Positions 17,188 to 26,209 of a DNA stretch of 64,000 nucleotides are shown here, piece after piece. The stretch comes from Planococcus ruber (GTDB taxonomy: Bacteria; Bacillota; Bacilli; Bacillales_A; Planococcaceae). Location: NCBI RefSeq assembly GCF_022819085.1, contig NZ_JALHAG010000012.1, positions 124,001 to 188,000 of the forward strand, in the 5' to 3' direction. Below the pieces are notes generated by a model, which was not told the origin of the DNA, did not search any database, and saw nothing but the letters and a program-made list of their open reading frames with translations. Position numbers and translations under genes: made by a program. Position 1 is the first letter of the stretch. Each line of letters opens with the position of its first letter.

Positions 17188-18822
17188 ATGGGATTAAAAA
17201 ATCAGTGGTTTAAGTTGTTGATGCTTTTGGTCATTGCGGCGTTAATACTCGCCGGATGCCAAAATTATAGTGAAGAAGCTGAAGAATCCGACTCACCTGA
17301 CTCGCCAGATGCAGCAGCAGCTGAAGACAATGAAAATTTCGATCCGGACGTGTTCAATTTTGCGACCAACCAGGATATTCCGCATTTGGATCCGCACGGC
17401 TCGGCGGCGAATACGTCATTCCGTGTCACGTACATGCTGTATGACCGCTTAGTTACGTATGAAGGAGCTTCAACAGAGCCTCAGCCAATGCTTGCAAAAA
17501 GCTGGGATATCTCAGATGACGGCTTGGAGTATACGTTCCATTTAGTCGACAATGCCACTTTCCATGACGGTACGCCGGTGACAGCAGAAGCCGTGCAATA
17601 TTCGTTCACTCGCGCAATCGAGCTTGGAAAATCAGCGGCAGGTATTTTCAATAAAGTCATTGATAAAGACAGCTTTGAAATTATCGACGACCATACGATC
17701 AAAATTACATTGAAAACGCCGTTTGCTCCATTTATCAGTACCCTGGGCACCGTTTTTGCAAGCATCCTCAATCCGAGCTTGGAAGAAAACCACGGCGATG
17801 ATTTAGGTGAAAGTTTCATTGCAGAAACAGAACTTGGTTCAGGCCCGTACACGCTTGAAAGCTGGGACCGCGGCGAATCGCTTGTGCTAAAAGCGAACCC
17901 GGATTACTGGGGAGAAGCGCCGACAATGGAAACGGTGAATATCCAATTTGTAACGGAAGCTTCTACAGCCCGTTTGATGCTTGAAAAAGGCGAAATCGAT
18001 TTATTGGATAACACCATCATTTCTCCGGAAGTATTAGGCCAGATGGAAGGAACTGAAGGCATCACGATCGAAGAGGCAACCGGCTATCAGATCGATTACA
18101 TGCCGATGAATATTGAAAGCGGAGCACTCGCTGACGTAAAAGTCCGCCAGGCAATTGCCCACAGCATCAACTACGATGCGTTGCTTGAAAGTGTCTACCT
18201 GGGATCTGCTGAAAGAATCGGCGGAGCCGTTCCGGCTGGAATGTTCGGCTACAACCCGGATGCGAAAATGTACGATTACGATTTGGATAAAGCGAAGGCT
18301 TTGTTGAAAGAAGCGGGGCACGAAGAAGGCTTGTCTCTTGAAATCGCCATTTCTGAAGACAATGAAGTCCGCAGCAATACGGCATTGCTTCTGCAATCGG
18401 ATCTTGCCAAAGTCGGCGTAGATCTGCAGATCAAAACGTATGCGTGGCCAACCTTCCTGGATCTTGTCACAAGCGGGAAACACGATTTCGGCTTGGTTTC
18501 CTGGACGCCGGACTATCCGGATCCAGACTATAACCTTTGGTATTTCGGGCATTCGTCCAGCAAAGGGCCTGGATTCAACCTTGCTTTCTATGAAAACAAA
18601 GACGTAGACGCTTTGCTGGAAGAAGCGAGAAGCAATACGGATGAAGCGCTTCGTGAAGAAAATTACAAAGAAATTCAATCCATTATGGCAGAAGAAGTGC
18701 CTTACATTTTTGTGGCACAGCCAAATCTTCAGACGCCGCTAAGAAGCTGGGTCAAAGGCTATCAGCTGAATCCGATGAATACGTGGTACGTTCCATTCAA
18801 CAAAATGACAAAAGAACAATAA
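17188..18822 (+). CDS. Solute-binding lipoprotein, family 5 (peptide/nickel-type)
   Basis: A 544-aa extracellular lipoprotein capturing the substrate for the preceding ABC importer. Lipobox LAGC with Cys24, then an acidic Ser/Asp-rich tether (about 25-55), then the SBP_bac_5 domain: FATNQDIPHLDPHGSAA, LAKSWDISDDGLEYTFHL and a DATFHDGTPVTAEAV-like block. The match to family 5 is strong, but ligand class (peptide, opine, glutathione, nickel chelate) cannot be derived. Unlike many opp loci the binding-protein gene is last of the transporter set; it is preceded by an 87-bp spacer and followed by a perfect hairpin that could set higher expression than downstream genes. Confidence 0.92.
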   Translation: MGLKNQWFKLLMLLVIAALILAGCQNYSEEAEESDSPDSPDAAAAEDNENFDPDVFNFATNQDIPHLDPHGSAANTSFRVTYMLYDRLVTYEGASTEPQPMLAKSWDISDDGLEYTFHLVDNATFHDGTPVTAEAVQYSFTRAIELGKSAAGIFNKVIDKDSFEIIDDHTIKITLKTPFAPFISTLGTVFASILNPSLEENHGDDLGESFIAETELGSGPYTLESWDRGESLVLKANPDYWGEAPTMETVNIQFVTEASTARLMLEKGEIDLLDNTIISPEVLGQMEGTEGITIEEATGYQIDYMPMNIESGALADVKVRQAIAHSINYDALLESVYLGSAERIGGAVPAGMFGYNPDAKMYDYDLDKAKALLKEAGHEEGLSLEIAISEDNEVRSNTALLLQSDLAKVGVDLQIKTYAWPTFLDLVTSGKHDFGLVSWTPDYPDPDYNLWYFGHSSSKGPGFNLAFYENKDVDALLEEARSNTDEALREENYKEIQSIMAEEVPYIFVAQPNLQTPLRSWVKGYQLNPMNTWYVPFNKMTKEQ

Positions 18823-18834
18823 AGACGAATGGGA

Positions 18835-18870
18835 GCGGTTGTTGACTAACAACCGCCTTCCATTTTTCTT
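18835..18870 (+). terminator. Hairpin after the binding-protein gene (terminator or attenuator)
   Basis: GCGGTTGTT (18835-18843) and AACAACCGC (18848-18856) form a perfect 9-bp stem with a GACT loop, followed by a T-rich tract. It sits inside an otherwise collinear gene series, so partial termination or mRNA stabilisation is likely. Confidence 0.6.
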
Positions 18871-18894
18871 CATTAAAAGAGAAGGAGGATGGAA

Positions 18895-19845
18895 ATGGAG
18901 AATAGATGGGAAATCGGCAATTTAACGGCGATGAAAGGCGAGAAAACAAAAGCTTACCTGGAATTGCCGACGATTGAAGAAAAGCTGCCCGCTGTTTTGA
19001 TTCATGGCACAGGAGAAGGGCCGAAAGTGCTGGTGATGGCCGGCATCCATGGGTGCGAATATACGTCGATTGATGCCGCACAGAAAATCGGTTCGGGATT
19101 GGATCCTTCGCAGGTGAACGGAAAAGTGATCGTTCTGCCGATTGCCAACCCTGCATCTTTTTATACGCGGAGCATTTATGTCCATCCAAGCGATCAAAAG
19201 AACTTGAACCGGGTGTTTCCAGGGAGTATAAACGGCACAGAAGCAGAGCGGTTAGCGTATTGGCTGAACGAATCCGTTTTTAAAGAAGTCGATTACGTGA
19301 TTGACCTTCACGGCGGAGACATGATCGAAGCGCTCGTCCCATTTACGATTTACCATGTGACAGAAGAAAAAAGCATATGCGAAACGTCGAAAGAACTGGC
19401 TTCGCTGTTTGATATCGACTACGTCATCGGAAGCAGCGGGCAAGTGCCGGGTTCCACTTATGGCTGTGCGGCGGAACAAGGAATTCCCGCAATTATTGCG
19501 GAAGCGGGACAGCAAGGGATTTTGAGCCCGGAGCATTCGATTCTGCTGCAAGAAGGCGTAAAGAACATTCTGGTTTCGCTCGGCATAATGGAAGGCCAAT
19601 TGAAAAAAAGCGATTCCACTTACATTTCGGTTTTCGACTGGTACCGTTCGGATCTTCAAGGGCTTTGGTATCCGGCGGTTCAAACAGGCGCTGCCGTCGT
19701 AAAAGGCCAGAACTTGGGCAGAATCACAGACGAGTTTGGCGAAACGATGAAGGAAATTGTCTCTTCTACCGAAGGCGTCGTTTTATTTTTAGTCACTTCT
19801 CTGGCAATCAACCCCAACGATCCGTTGCTGGCTGTAGGAGCGTGA
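18895..19845 (+). CDS. Succinylglutamate desuccinylase/aspartoacylase-family zinc amidohydrolase
   Basis: Predicted to hydrolyse an N-acyl amino acid or related amide. Zinc-carboxypeptidase-like motifs: GIHGCEYT (His and Glu ligands, near residue 50), a conserved Asn-Arg in NLNRVFPG, third ligand in IDLHGGD and catalytic Glu in IIAEAGQQG. At about 316 aa it fits the bacterial AstE/ASPA-like group. GGAGG lies 6 bp before the ATG at 18895, which decides the start over an in-frame ATG at 18889 that would abut the Shine-Dalgarno. First of six hydrolase genes downstream of the importer. Confidence 0.85.
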   Translation: MENRWEIGNLTAMKGEKTKAYLELPTIEEKLPAVLIHGTGEGPKVLVMAGIHGCEYTSIDAAQKIGSGLDPSQVNGKVIVLPIANPASFYTRSIYVHPSDQKNLNRVFPGSINGTEAERLAYWLNESVFKEVDYVIDLHGGDMIEALVPFTIYHVTEEKSICETSKELASLFDIDYVIGSSGQVPGSTYGCAAEQGIPAIIAEAGQQGILSPEHSILLQEGVKNILVSLGIMEGQLKKSDSTYISVFDWYRSDLQGLWYPAVQTGAAVVKGQNLGRITDEFGETMKEIVSSTEGVVLFLVTSLAINPNDPLLAVGA

Positions 19846-19849
19846 GTAA

Positions 19850-21235
19850 ATGACGAATCTTTTGGATCTTTCCTTAGTGGAATTGGCAGCGTTATACCGG
19901 AAGAAGGAGGCCTCACCAGCCGAAGCGGTGAAAGGGACGTTTGAACGGCTGCACCAACTTGAACCCGATTTGAATGCATTCATCACCGTGGCGAAAAAAG
20001 AGGCGATGGCGCAAGCGGAAACCGTTGAGAAACAGTTTTTAGCGGGGAGCGCGTTGCCGCTTCTTGCCGGCGTGCCGTATTCGGCTAAAGATCTCTTCTA
20101 TAAAAAAGGGATGCCGATGACTTGTGGGTCGAATGTCTTCAGAGATTTTCAGCCTGATTACACAGCGACCGTTTTGAAGAAGCTCGATGCGGCCGGTGCG
20201 ATATTGATCGGGAAAAACAACATGCTGGAATTTGCTTACGGCATTGTCCACCCGCATTTTGGGCAGACGAACAATCCGTGGGACGTGACGAAAACTTCCG
20301 GCGGCTCGTCAAGCGGTTCGGCAGCGGCTGTCGCAAGCGGCATCGGATATTTTTCGCTCGGCACCGATACGGGCGGATCGATTCGGATTCCCGCTTCTTA
20401 TTGCGGCGTTGTCGGGTTGAAGCCGACGCGGGGGCTGGTCAGTACATATGGCGTTTTTCCGTTGTCCTGGACGCTGGACCACGCGGGGCCGATTGCGAGA
20501 TCCGCAAAAGATGCAGCGGCGGTGCTCGCGGAAATCGCGGGGCACGATGCGAAAGACCCGCACTCGCTAAACGGAAAAATCGGTGCTTTTGACCTCGCAC
20601 GTTTCAAAGAAGGAGAAAGCGCAAAGAAAGTGGGCGTGCTGCCTAGCCGGAAACTGAAGGGCCTCCACCCGGAAGTTGACGGAGCGTATCAAAGTATATT
20701 GAAGCAAATTCACTCCCTGGGCTGGGAAGTGGTGGAAATCGACATCGCGTTATGGGAGCGCACCGAAGAGATTATTTTAAATATCCTTTGGCCGCAAGCG
20801 GCCCAAATCCATCAACCGTGGATGGACCGGAAAGAAGACTATGCGGAAATGACGTACCGCCAGCTGCAAATGGGCATCGAGCAGAAAACGCTTGCGTACT
20901 TGGAAGGGCTGAAAGCGCTTGAACGCTATACTGCCCAAGTGTCCCAATTGTTTGATCAAGTCGACATCGTTCTGACCCCGACCGTCGCTTTTCCGGCTCC
21001 CGCAGAAGACCCGGTCATCGGCAGCGAAGAACTCGATGAAATGCTCTTTACCGGGCCATTCAATATTTCGGGGCATCCGGCTGTGACGCTGAACGCAGGG
21101 TTCACGGCGGACGGACTTCCGGTTGGGATCCAATTAGTGGCGCCGCATTTTCAGGATCTGGAATTGCTGCAGGCAGCTGCGCAATTGGAAGAGGCGGCAA
21201 ACAAGCGCGTACCGCCGTTGATCAATCGTGACTAG
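19850..21235 (+). CDS. Amidase-signature family amidase
   Basis: A 461-aa amidase with the complete Ser-cisSer-Lys catalytic system: Lys in YSAKDLFYKKG (about residue 80), KTSGGSSSGSAAAVASG (about 146-162) and GTDTGGSIRIPASYCG (about 171-186). It resembles GatA in fold, but no gatC/gatB genes are adjacent, and its place between a desuccinylase-type hydrolase and an M20 peptidase points to catabolic amide hydrolysis. The ATG is 4 bp after the previous stop, and the 3' end lies just upstream of the next gene. Confidence 0.9.
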   Translation: MTNLLDLSLVELAALYRKKEASPAEAVKGTFERLHQLEPDLNAFITVAKKEAMAQAETVEKQFLAGSALPLLAGVPYSAKDLFYKKGMPMTCGSNVFRDFQPDYTATVLKKLDAAGAILIGKNNMLEFAYGIVHPHFGQTNNPWDVTKTSGGSSSGSAAAVASGIGYFSLGTDTGGSIRIPASYCGVVGLKPTRGLVSTYGVFPLSWTLDHAGPIARSAKDAAAVLAEIAGHDAKDPHSLNGKIGAFDLARFKEGESAKKVGVLPSRKLKGLHPEVDGAYQSILKQIHSLGWEVVEIDIALWERTEEIILNILWPQAAQIHQPWMDRKEDYAEMTYRQLQMGIEQKTLAYLEGLKALERYTAQVSQLFDQVDIVLTPTVAFPAPAEDPVIGSEELDEMLFTGPFNISGHPAVTLNAGFTADGLPVGIQLVAPHFQDLELLQAAAQLEEAANKRVPPLINRD

Positions 21236-21248
21236 GAAAGGAGTTAGT

Positions 21249-22385
21249 ATGCCAGACATCATCACGTATTTAAAGAACCACCAAAAAGATATGGAAGAAA
21301 CGCTGCTAAAACTGGTAGAGGCCGAGTCCCCATCGAAAAATAAAGCGTTGACGGATCGCTGCGGCGAAGTGCTTCACGGCATCTTCGATGAACTGGTCGG
21401 CGGCTCAGGGGAAATGATTGAAAAAGAAAGCGTCGGCAATCAATACCGCTTTACTTACGGAAATGGCGACGAAACCGAGCAATTATTGATCATCGGCCAT
21501 TACGATACCGTATGGGACCAAGGCGCTTTATCGATTCGACGAGAAGGCGACGTGTTGTACGGCCCCGGCACGTTTGACATGAAAGGCGGATTGACGATTA
21601 CGCTGTGGGCGCTGCACACGCTAAAAGCGTTGAATGTTTTCGGCAACAGGAAAGTGGTGTTTTTGGTGACGTCCGACGAAGAAATCGGAAGCAGCCATTC
21701 CCGGGCACTGATCGAAGAAGAAGCGAAAAGAAGTTCGTTGGTGTTCGTCCCGGAATCCAGCATTTCGCCGAACGGTGCCGTGAAAACGTCGCGGAAAGGC
21801 ATCGGGATTTTCAAGCTGAAAGTGTACGGCAAATCCGTCCATGCCGGGATCAACCCGTGGGATGGCGCGAGTGCGATCGACGAATTGGCGCTCCAAATCG
21901 CCGACATTAAAAAGCTCGATGATCGGGAAAAAGGCATCTCCATCAATATCGGAACGATTTCCGGCGGCAGCCGCACCAATGTCGTCGCGGCTTACGCAGA
22001 AGCGGATATCGACTTGCGCTTCCTGAAAAGAGAGCATGCGGAGGCAACGACCGAAGCGGTGTTGAACCGCCCGGCGTTCATCGAAGGAACGACCGTGGAA
22101 ATCGAAGGCGGCATTAACCGCTATCCAATGGAAGAAACGGAAGCGGTGCTGAACCTTTACAGCCAGTTAACCGAAATTGCGGCTGGACTGGACTACCCGC
22201 TCGCCAAGGGCAGTTCCGGCGGTGCGAGCGACGGCAACTTGACCGCAGGCGTCGGCATTCCGACCATCGACGGGCTCGGCCCGATCGGGGACGGGGCGCA
22301 TGCGGATAATGAACACGTCGTGCTGACCGATTTGCCGTACCGCGCGGCGCTGCTTGCGGAATTGATCAAGCGGAATCTGGAGTGA
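21249..22385 (+). CDS. M20-family metallopeptidase (carboxypeptidase G2-like)
   Basis: A 378-aa dinuclear zinc peptidase. Metal and catalytic motifs: IIGHYDTVWD (His, Asp), GPGTFDMKGG (bridging Asp) and SDEEIGS (catalytic Glu and ligand Glu), with GSSGGASDGN near the C-terminus. The subfamily includes glutamate carboxypeptidases. The ATG at 21249 has GGAG about 6 bp upstream; an upstream in-frame start at 21228 overlaps the amidase gene and is less likely. Confidence 0.9.
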   Translation: MPDIITYLKNHQKDMEETLLKLVEAESPSKNKALTDRCGEVLHGIFDELVGGSGEMIEKESVGNQYRFTYGNGDETEQLLIIGHYDTVWDQGALSIRREGDVLYGPGTFDMKGGLTITLWALHTLKALNVFGNRKVVFLVTSDEEIGSSHSRALIEEEAKRSSLVFVPESSISPNGAVKTSRKGIGIFKLKVYGKSVHAGINPWDGASAIDELALQIADIKKLDDREKGISINIGTISGGSRTNVVAAYAEADIDLRFLKREHAEATTEAVLNRPAFIEGTTVEIEGGINRYPMEETEAVLNLYSQLTEIAAGLDYPLAKGSSGGASDGNLTAGVGIPTIDGLGPIGDGAHADNEHVVLTDLPYRAALLAELIKRNLE

Positions 22386-22397
22386 GGAGGCAAACCT

Positions 22398-23150
22398 ATG
22401 GATATGATGACCATGAATTTAACGGAATTCAAAAAAGCGCAGCAAGCCATCAACACGGTATTGATTCCCATCGGCATGATCGAAGCCCACGGCCCGCATT
22501 GTGCACTGGGCACCGATGTCCTCATCCCGCGGGAATTTGTCCGGAGATTGGAAGGAAAAGTCGGCGACAAAGTGTTAATGGCGCCCGAAATCACTTACGG
22601 CCATTCGTGGGGGCTCGCTTCTTTCGAAGGGACGATCGACGTTTCGGCGGATGCTTTTTTGAATTATGTGCTGGAGATTTGCAAAGGCTTCGCAGTGAAC
22701 GGATTTGCCAACATTATTTTATTGAACGGCCACGGCGGCAATAACGCGAGCCTCGACATCGTCACGGAGAAATTGGCGGACTTGTCGGTGCGTACGCTCA
22801 CGGTCAATTGGTTCATCGACTACCGGGATGATATCCAAACGATTGCGCCGGATCCCGGCCATGCCGGAGAAGACGAAACCTCATTGGTGCTGGCGATCAA
22901 TGAAAATTACGCCTATACAGAAGGCGTCGGCAGCCACGAAATTCCGCTGCCGAAACGTTTCCGCTTCAAAGACGGCGGCCGCACGCTTTACCCGGAAGCC
23001 TTTTCCGGCAACGCGGGCGCTGCGACAAGCAAAAAAGGCGAGCAATTGTATGAGATGCTGACGGAGTTGATCGTAGGAGACATTGAACGACTGTGGGAAA
23101 TCGAGCAATCACAAGGAGGAAGAGAAAATGGTATTGCGATGGACAGCTGA
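22398..23150 (+). CDS. Creatininase-family amidohydrolase
   Basis: A 250-aa protein of the creatininase superfamily, which opens cyclic or linear amides. Metal-binding residues are visible in IPIGMIEAHGPHCALGTDVLIP (Glu, His, Asp), LLNGHGGNNAS (His) and DPGHAGEDETS (Glu). Members include creatininase and mycofactocin MftE-type peptidases, so the substrate is undecided. It overlaps the next gene by 23 bp, confirming operon structure. GAGGAGG lies upstream of the ATG. Confidence 0.87.
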   Translation: MDMMTMNLTEFKKAQQAINTVLIPIGMIEAHGPHCALGTDVLIPREFVRRLEGKVGDKVLMAPEITYGHSWGLASFEGTIDVSADAFLNYVLEICKGFAVNGFANIILLNGHGGNNASLDIVTEKLADLSVRTLTVNWFIDYRDDIQTIAPDPGHAGEDETSLVLAINENYAYTEGVGSHEIPLPKRFRFKDGGRTLYPEAFSGNAGAATSKKGEQLYEMLTELIVGDIERLWEIEQSQGGRENGIAMDS

Positions 23151-24396
23151 ATCAACCGGGGAATCGATTGTTGACATTGTACTCAGTTTAAACGAACAAG
23201 CCCAGAAGTTGCACGGGCAGGAAGTGGCGACCGCGAGCTATAGCCATGTGAAGCCTTCTTTAACGAGCTTTGACCAGATCGGACGGAAAATCGAGGAAGT
23301 CGAAAAGGAAATCAGGGAGTTAGAAGGGCATCCGGGAAGGTATTTGCGTTCGATGGTCAATGCCTATCGCTATTTCGGGCGGAGCTTGCAAGGCGACGAT
23401 TTGCCGTATGCGGAGCTGATTGCGAACATCCAGGAACTGCCGTCGACACTGATTTCAGAAGAAACGATTTCACAACAAAAGCAATTGGTGGAAGAAGGCT
23501 TAACGAACCTCGGCTATAAAGGGACATTGAAGGAAAAAGCGGCGAAATGGCACGAAGACACGCTGATTCCGCCGGAAGAAGTGACAACTGTCGCCGAATC
23601 GATGAAAGAAAAAAGCAAGGTGGGAACGCTCAGCCGGGTGATTGCGCTGCCGGAAGAAGACGGCATCGATTACATCAAATCGATCCGCGGCGTTTTTTGG
23701 AGCGGCTATTCAAAATACACAGGCGACTACCGCGGCAACCTGACGTTCAATATCGACCGCCCTTGGACAGAACCTGTCCTCGCGCAAATCATGACGCATG
23801 AAGCTTACCCAGGACATCAGGCGTTTTACTGCCGCTGGGATTATTTGTACCAGCAAGGCAAGCTGCCGATCGAAGCGTCTTATTATTTGATCAACAGCCC
23901 AACCAACGCGTTGTTTGAAGGCGGGCCGGAAAGTGCCCTGCATTTCCTCGGCTGGGACCGCGACGAACAGGAAACGGAAGGCATCACCAGCGAGCAAAAG
24001 CAGCAATACAAACTCGCACGCGATTACATCGACATGCAGCGGATGTTCATGACAAATGCCTGCTATTTGTTTAATACCGGCGAGATGACAAAAGAGGAAG
24101 CGATCCACTATATGGTTAATGACGGCTACATGACTGAAATCGAAGCGGCGAATTGCTTCCGATTCTTCTCGGATCCGATCCAAAAAACGTATTATCCTTC
24201 CTATTATTATGGCCGCTGGATGGTCGGCAAAGCATACGACGCCGTGGCAAAAGATAAACGCACTGAATTTTTTGCGGATCTGTACGACGTACCGCACACA
24301 ACGAACACTTTTATCGATGCAGTCAGCCGGATAACGGGAGAACAGTTCCAGCCGTTCGAGCAAGTGAAAACCGGTAAAGAAAATATCATCCTGTAA
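23128..24396 (+). CDS. DUF885-family predicted zinc peptidase, short form
   Basis: A 422-aa protein with the DUF885 active-site motif THEAYPGHQAF (HExxxxH-like) at about residues 228-238 and a downstream NALFEGGPES segment likely supplying a third ligand Glu. Family members are often 550-600 aa, so this is a short variant; the missing part would be N-terminal. The ATG at 23128 has AAGGAGG upstream and overlaps the creatininase gene. A longer frame from 23083 has no ribosome binding site. Role inferred as a peptidase in the same hydrolytic pathway. Confidence 0.75.
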   Translation: MVLRWTAESTGESIVDIVLSLNEQAQKLHGQEVATASYSHVKPSLTSFDQIGRKIEEVEKEIRELEGHPGRYLRSMVNAYRYFGRSLQGDDLPYAELIANIQELPSTLISEETISQQKQLVEEGLTNLGYKGTLKEKAAKWHEDTLIPPEEVTTVAESMKEKSKVGTLSRVIALPEEDGIDYIKSIRGVFWSGYSKYTGDYRGNLTFNIDRPWTEPVLAQIMTHEAYPGHQAFYCRWDYLYQQGKLPIEASYYLINSPTNALFEGGPESALHFLGWDRDEQETEGITSEQKQQYKLARDYIDMQRMFMTNACYLFNTGEMTKEEAIHYMVNDGYMTEIEAANCFRFFSDPIQKTYYPSYYYGRWMVGKAYDAVAKDKRTEFFADLYDVPHTTNTFIDAVSRITGEQFQPFEQVKTGKENIIL

Positions 24397-24404
24397 AAGA
24401 CGTA

Positions 24405-24433
24405 GCGCCCTTACTCCGAAGGGCGCCATTTTT
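24405..24433 (+). terminator. Hairpin terminator after the DUF885 gene
   Basis: GCGCCCTT (24405-24412) pairs perfectly with AAGGGCGC (24419-24426) around a 6-nt loop, followed by CATTTTT. The downstream M28-like gene may therefore receive reduced read-through or use its own promoter. Confidence 0.7.
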
Positions 24434-24451
24434 GAAGGAAGGGGTTTGAAC

Positions 24452-26209
24452 ATGAAGGCAGCATGGACCGAAACGCATCAGCACGTCATTGATGCGGTTT
24501 CCGAAAATCAACTGATGGCGTATACGCGCGAATTGACCAAAGAAGTCCGGTCATCGGGCTCCCCGGAAGAGCTCCGGGCTTTCCTGTATGCGAAAGAAGT
24601 ACTGGAAGGCTTTGGCCTGCAGACCAGTTTGAGCTTTCACGACGCCTACATCAGCTTGCCGGTGAACGCGCGGCTGAAAATCGACAACGAAGCATTTTCC
24701 TGCATCACGCATTCCATGTCGGCTGCGACTGGCCGGGCGGGCGTCTCGGGCGAACTGGTTTACATAGCCGAACTTACAGAAGAACTGCACCTCCCAGGCA
24801 AGCTCGTCTTGACGGACGGCATCGCGACGCCGGGAGCGGTCGAGCTGTTAGAAAATGCAGGAGCGGCTGGTGCCATTTTCATCAACGGGCCAATCATCCA
24901 CGAAATGATCGTGTCGCGCGTCTGGGGAAACCCGACGCCCGAAACAAAAAAGCAGCTGCCGAAAATTCCTGTGGTGTCAGTGGCAGATCCGGAGGGCACA
25001 CGTTTAAAAGAAAAGCTCGCACAAAATAAAACCGGGGTGGCCGTCTGGATGGAAACGGTGGTGGACACCGGCTGGCGCAAGATCCCGACTCTAACCGCGG
25101 AAATCAAAGGCGAAGTGGAGCCGGACAAATTCGTGCTCTTTAGCGGCCATATCGATTCGTGGCATTACGGCGCGATGGACAACGGCGGCGCCAATGCGAC
25201 AATGCTCGAAGTAGCCCGTGTGATTTCGGAACAAAACTTAATTTTGCGCAGAAGCTTGCGTTTTGCGTTTTGGTCCGGCCATTCGCACGGCCGCTACACG
25301 GGTTCCGCCCATTACTGCGATCAGCACTGGGAAGACCTGTACGACAATTGCCTGCTCCACGTCTACATCGATTCCGTTGGCGGAAAAGGCGCGAACATTC
25401 TCGGTGAAAGCAATTGCATGGTGGAAACAAAAGAATACGGCGGCGCCTTCGTCACGGAATTGACCGGGGAAGAATTCATCGGCAAACGATTCGGCCGGGG
25501 CGGCGATCAATCGTTTTGGGGAACCGGCACGCCTGCATTGTTTATGGGGCTCTCCGAACAGCCCCTCAGCGACGACCTGGCGTCCCAAACCTTGGTGAAA
25601 CTATTCGGCGGCATCAAGTCCGGCGGCTTCGGCTGGTGGTGGCACACGACTGAAGACACGCTCGATAAAATCGATCCGCAAAATTTGCGGCGGGATTGCC
25701 AAGTATACGCAGCGGTTCTTTACGACGCCTGCACCCGAAACGTGCTGCCGTTCAACCATGCAGCAGGTGCAAAGGAACTGAAAGAAGCGCTCCAAAGCTA
25801 CGCGAAACTGGCCGGCAACAAACTCGATTTCACGAAAGCGCTGAAACGGGTTGAAACAATTGAAGCACTTTCAGCGGAATTTTATGACCGCCTGTTAACG
25901 GAAACGTGGACAGACGAAGAAGCGAGAAAGATCAACGACCAGTCACTCGCGATTTCCCATCACTTAATTTCCTTGAACTACGTGAGCGGAGATATCCACG
26001 ACCAGGACTTGGCGATGAACCAGCCGCCGCTACCGCTGCTAAAAGACGTCGCGATTTTAGCAGAATTGGAAGAAGGCAGCGACGAACTGTATGAATGGCT
26101 GACCTACCTAAAGCGGCGGCTAAATAAAGTCGAATACGTGCTGAAGCAAGCGGAACAGGCAGTGAATAGATGGAGAAGCATGAAGGAGGAAAAGGAATGT
26201 CTACATTAG
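24452..26209 (+). CDS. M28-like peptidase with PA insert and altered catalytic motif
   Basis: A 585-aa protein of the M28 (aminopeptidase Y-like) superfamily with a PA-type insert around residues 80-200. Zinc ligands are visible in FSGHIDSWHYGAMDNGGANA (His-x-Asp and Asp, about 231-250). Where typical M28 enzymes have an Asp/Glu-Glu dyad in W-x-x-E-E-x-G-L-x-G-S, this protein has FWSGHSHGRYTGS, so the usual general-base Glu is absent. It may be a divergent subfamily with another base or a non-peptidase activity. No signal peptide is seen, so it is cytosolic. The ATG at 24452 follows GAAGGGG. Confidence 0.72.
   Translation: MKAAWTETHQHVIDAVSENQLMAYTRELTKEVRSSGSPEELRAFLYAKEVLEGFGLQTSLSFHDAYISLPVNARLKIDNEAFSCITHSMSAATGRAGVSGELVYIAELTEELHLPGKLVLTDGIATPGAVELLENAGAAGAIFINGPIIHEMIVSRVWGNPTPETKKQLPKIPVVSVADPEGTRLKEKLAQNKTGVAVWMETVVDTGWRKIPTLTAEIKGEVEPDKFVLFSGHIDSWHYGAMDNGGANATMLEVARVISEQNLILRRSLRFAFWSGHSHGRYTGSAHYCDQHWEDLYDNCLLHVYIDSVGGKGANILGESNCMVETKEYGGAFVTELTGEEFIGKRFGRGGDQSFWGTGTPALFMGLSEQPLSDDLASQTLVKLFGGIKSGGFGWWWHTTEDTLDKIDPQNLRRDCQVYAAVLYDACTRNVLPFNHAAGAKELKEALQSYAKLAGNKLDFTKALKRVETIEALSAEFYDRLLTETWTDEEARKINDQSLAISHHLISLNYVSGDIHDQDLAMNQPPLPLLKDVAILAELEEGSDELYEWLTYLKRRLNKVEYVLKQAEQAVNRWRSMKEEKECLH

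Noticed and set aside
23128-24396. The short DUF885 gene as a frameshifted pseudogene
   Set aside because: The frame is open from a well-placed start, the active-site motif is intact, and the start overlaps the previous gene neatly. A naturally short form is simpler.
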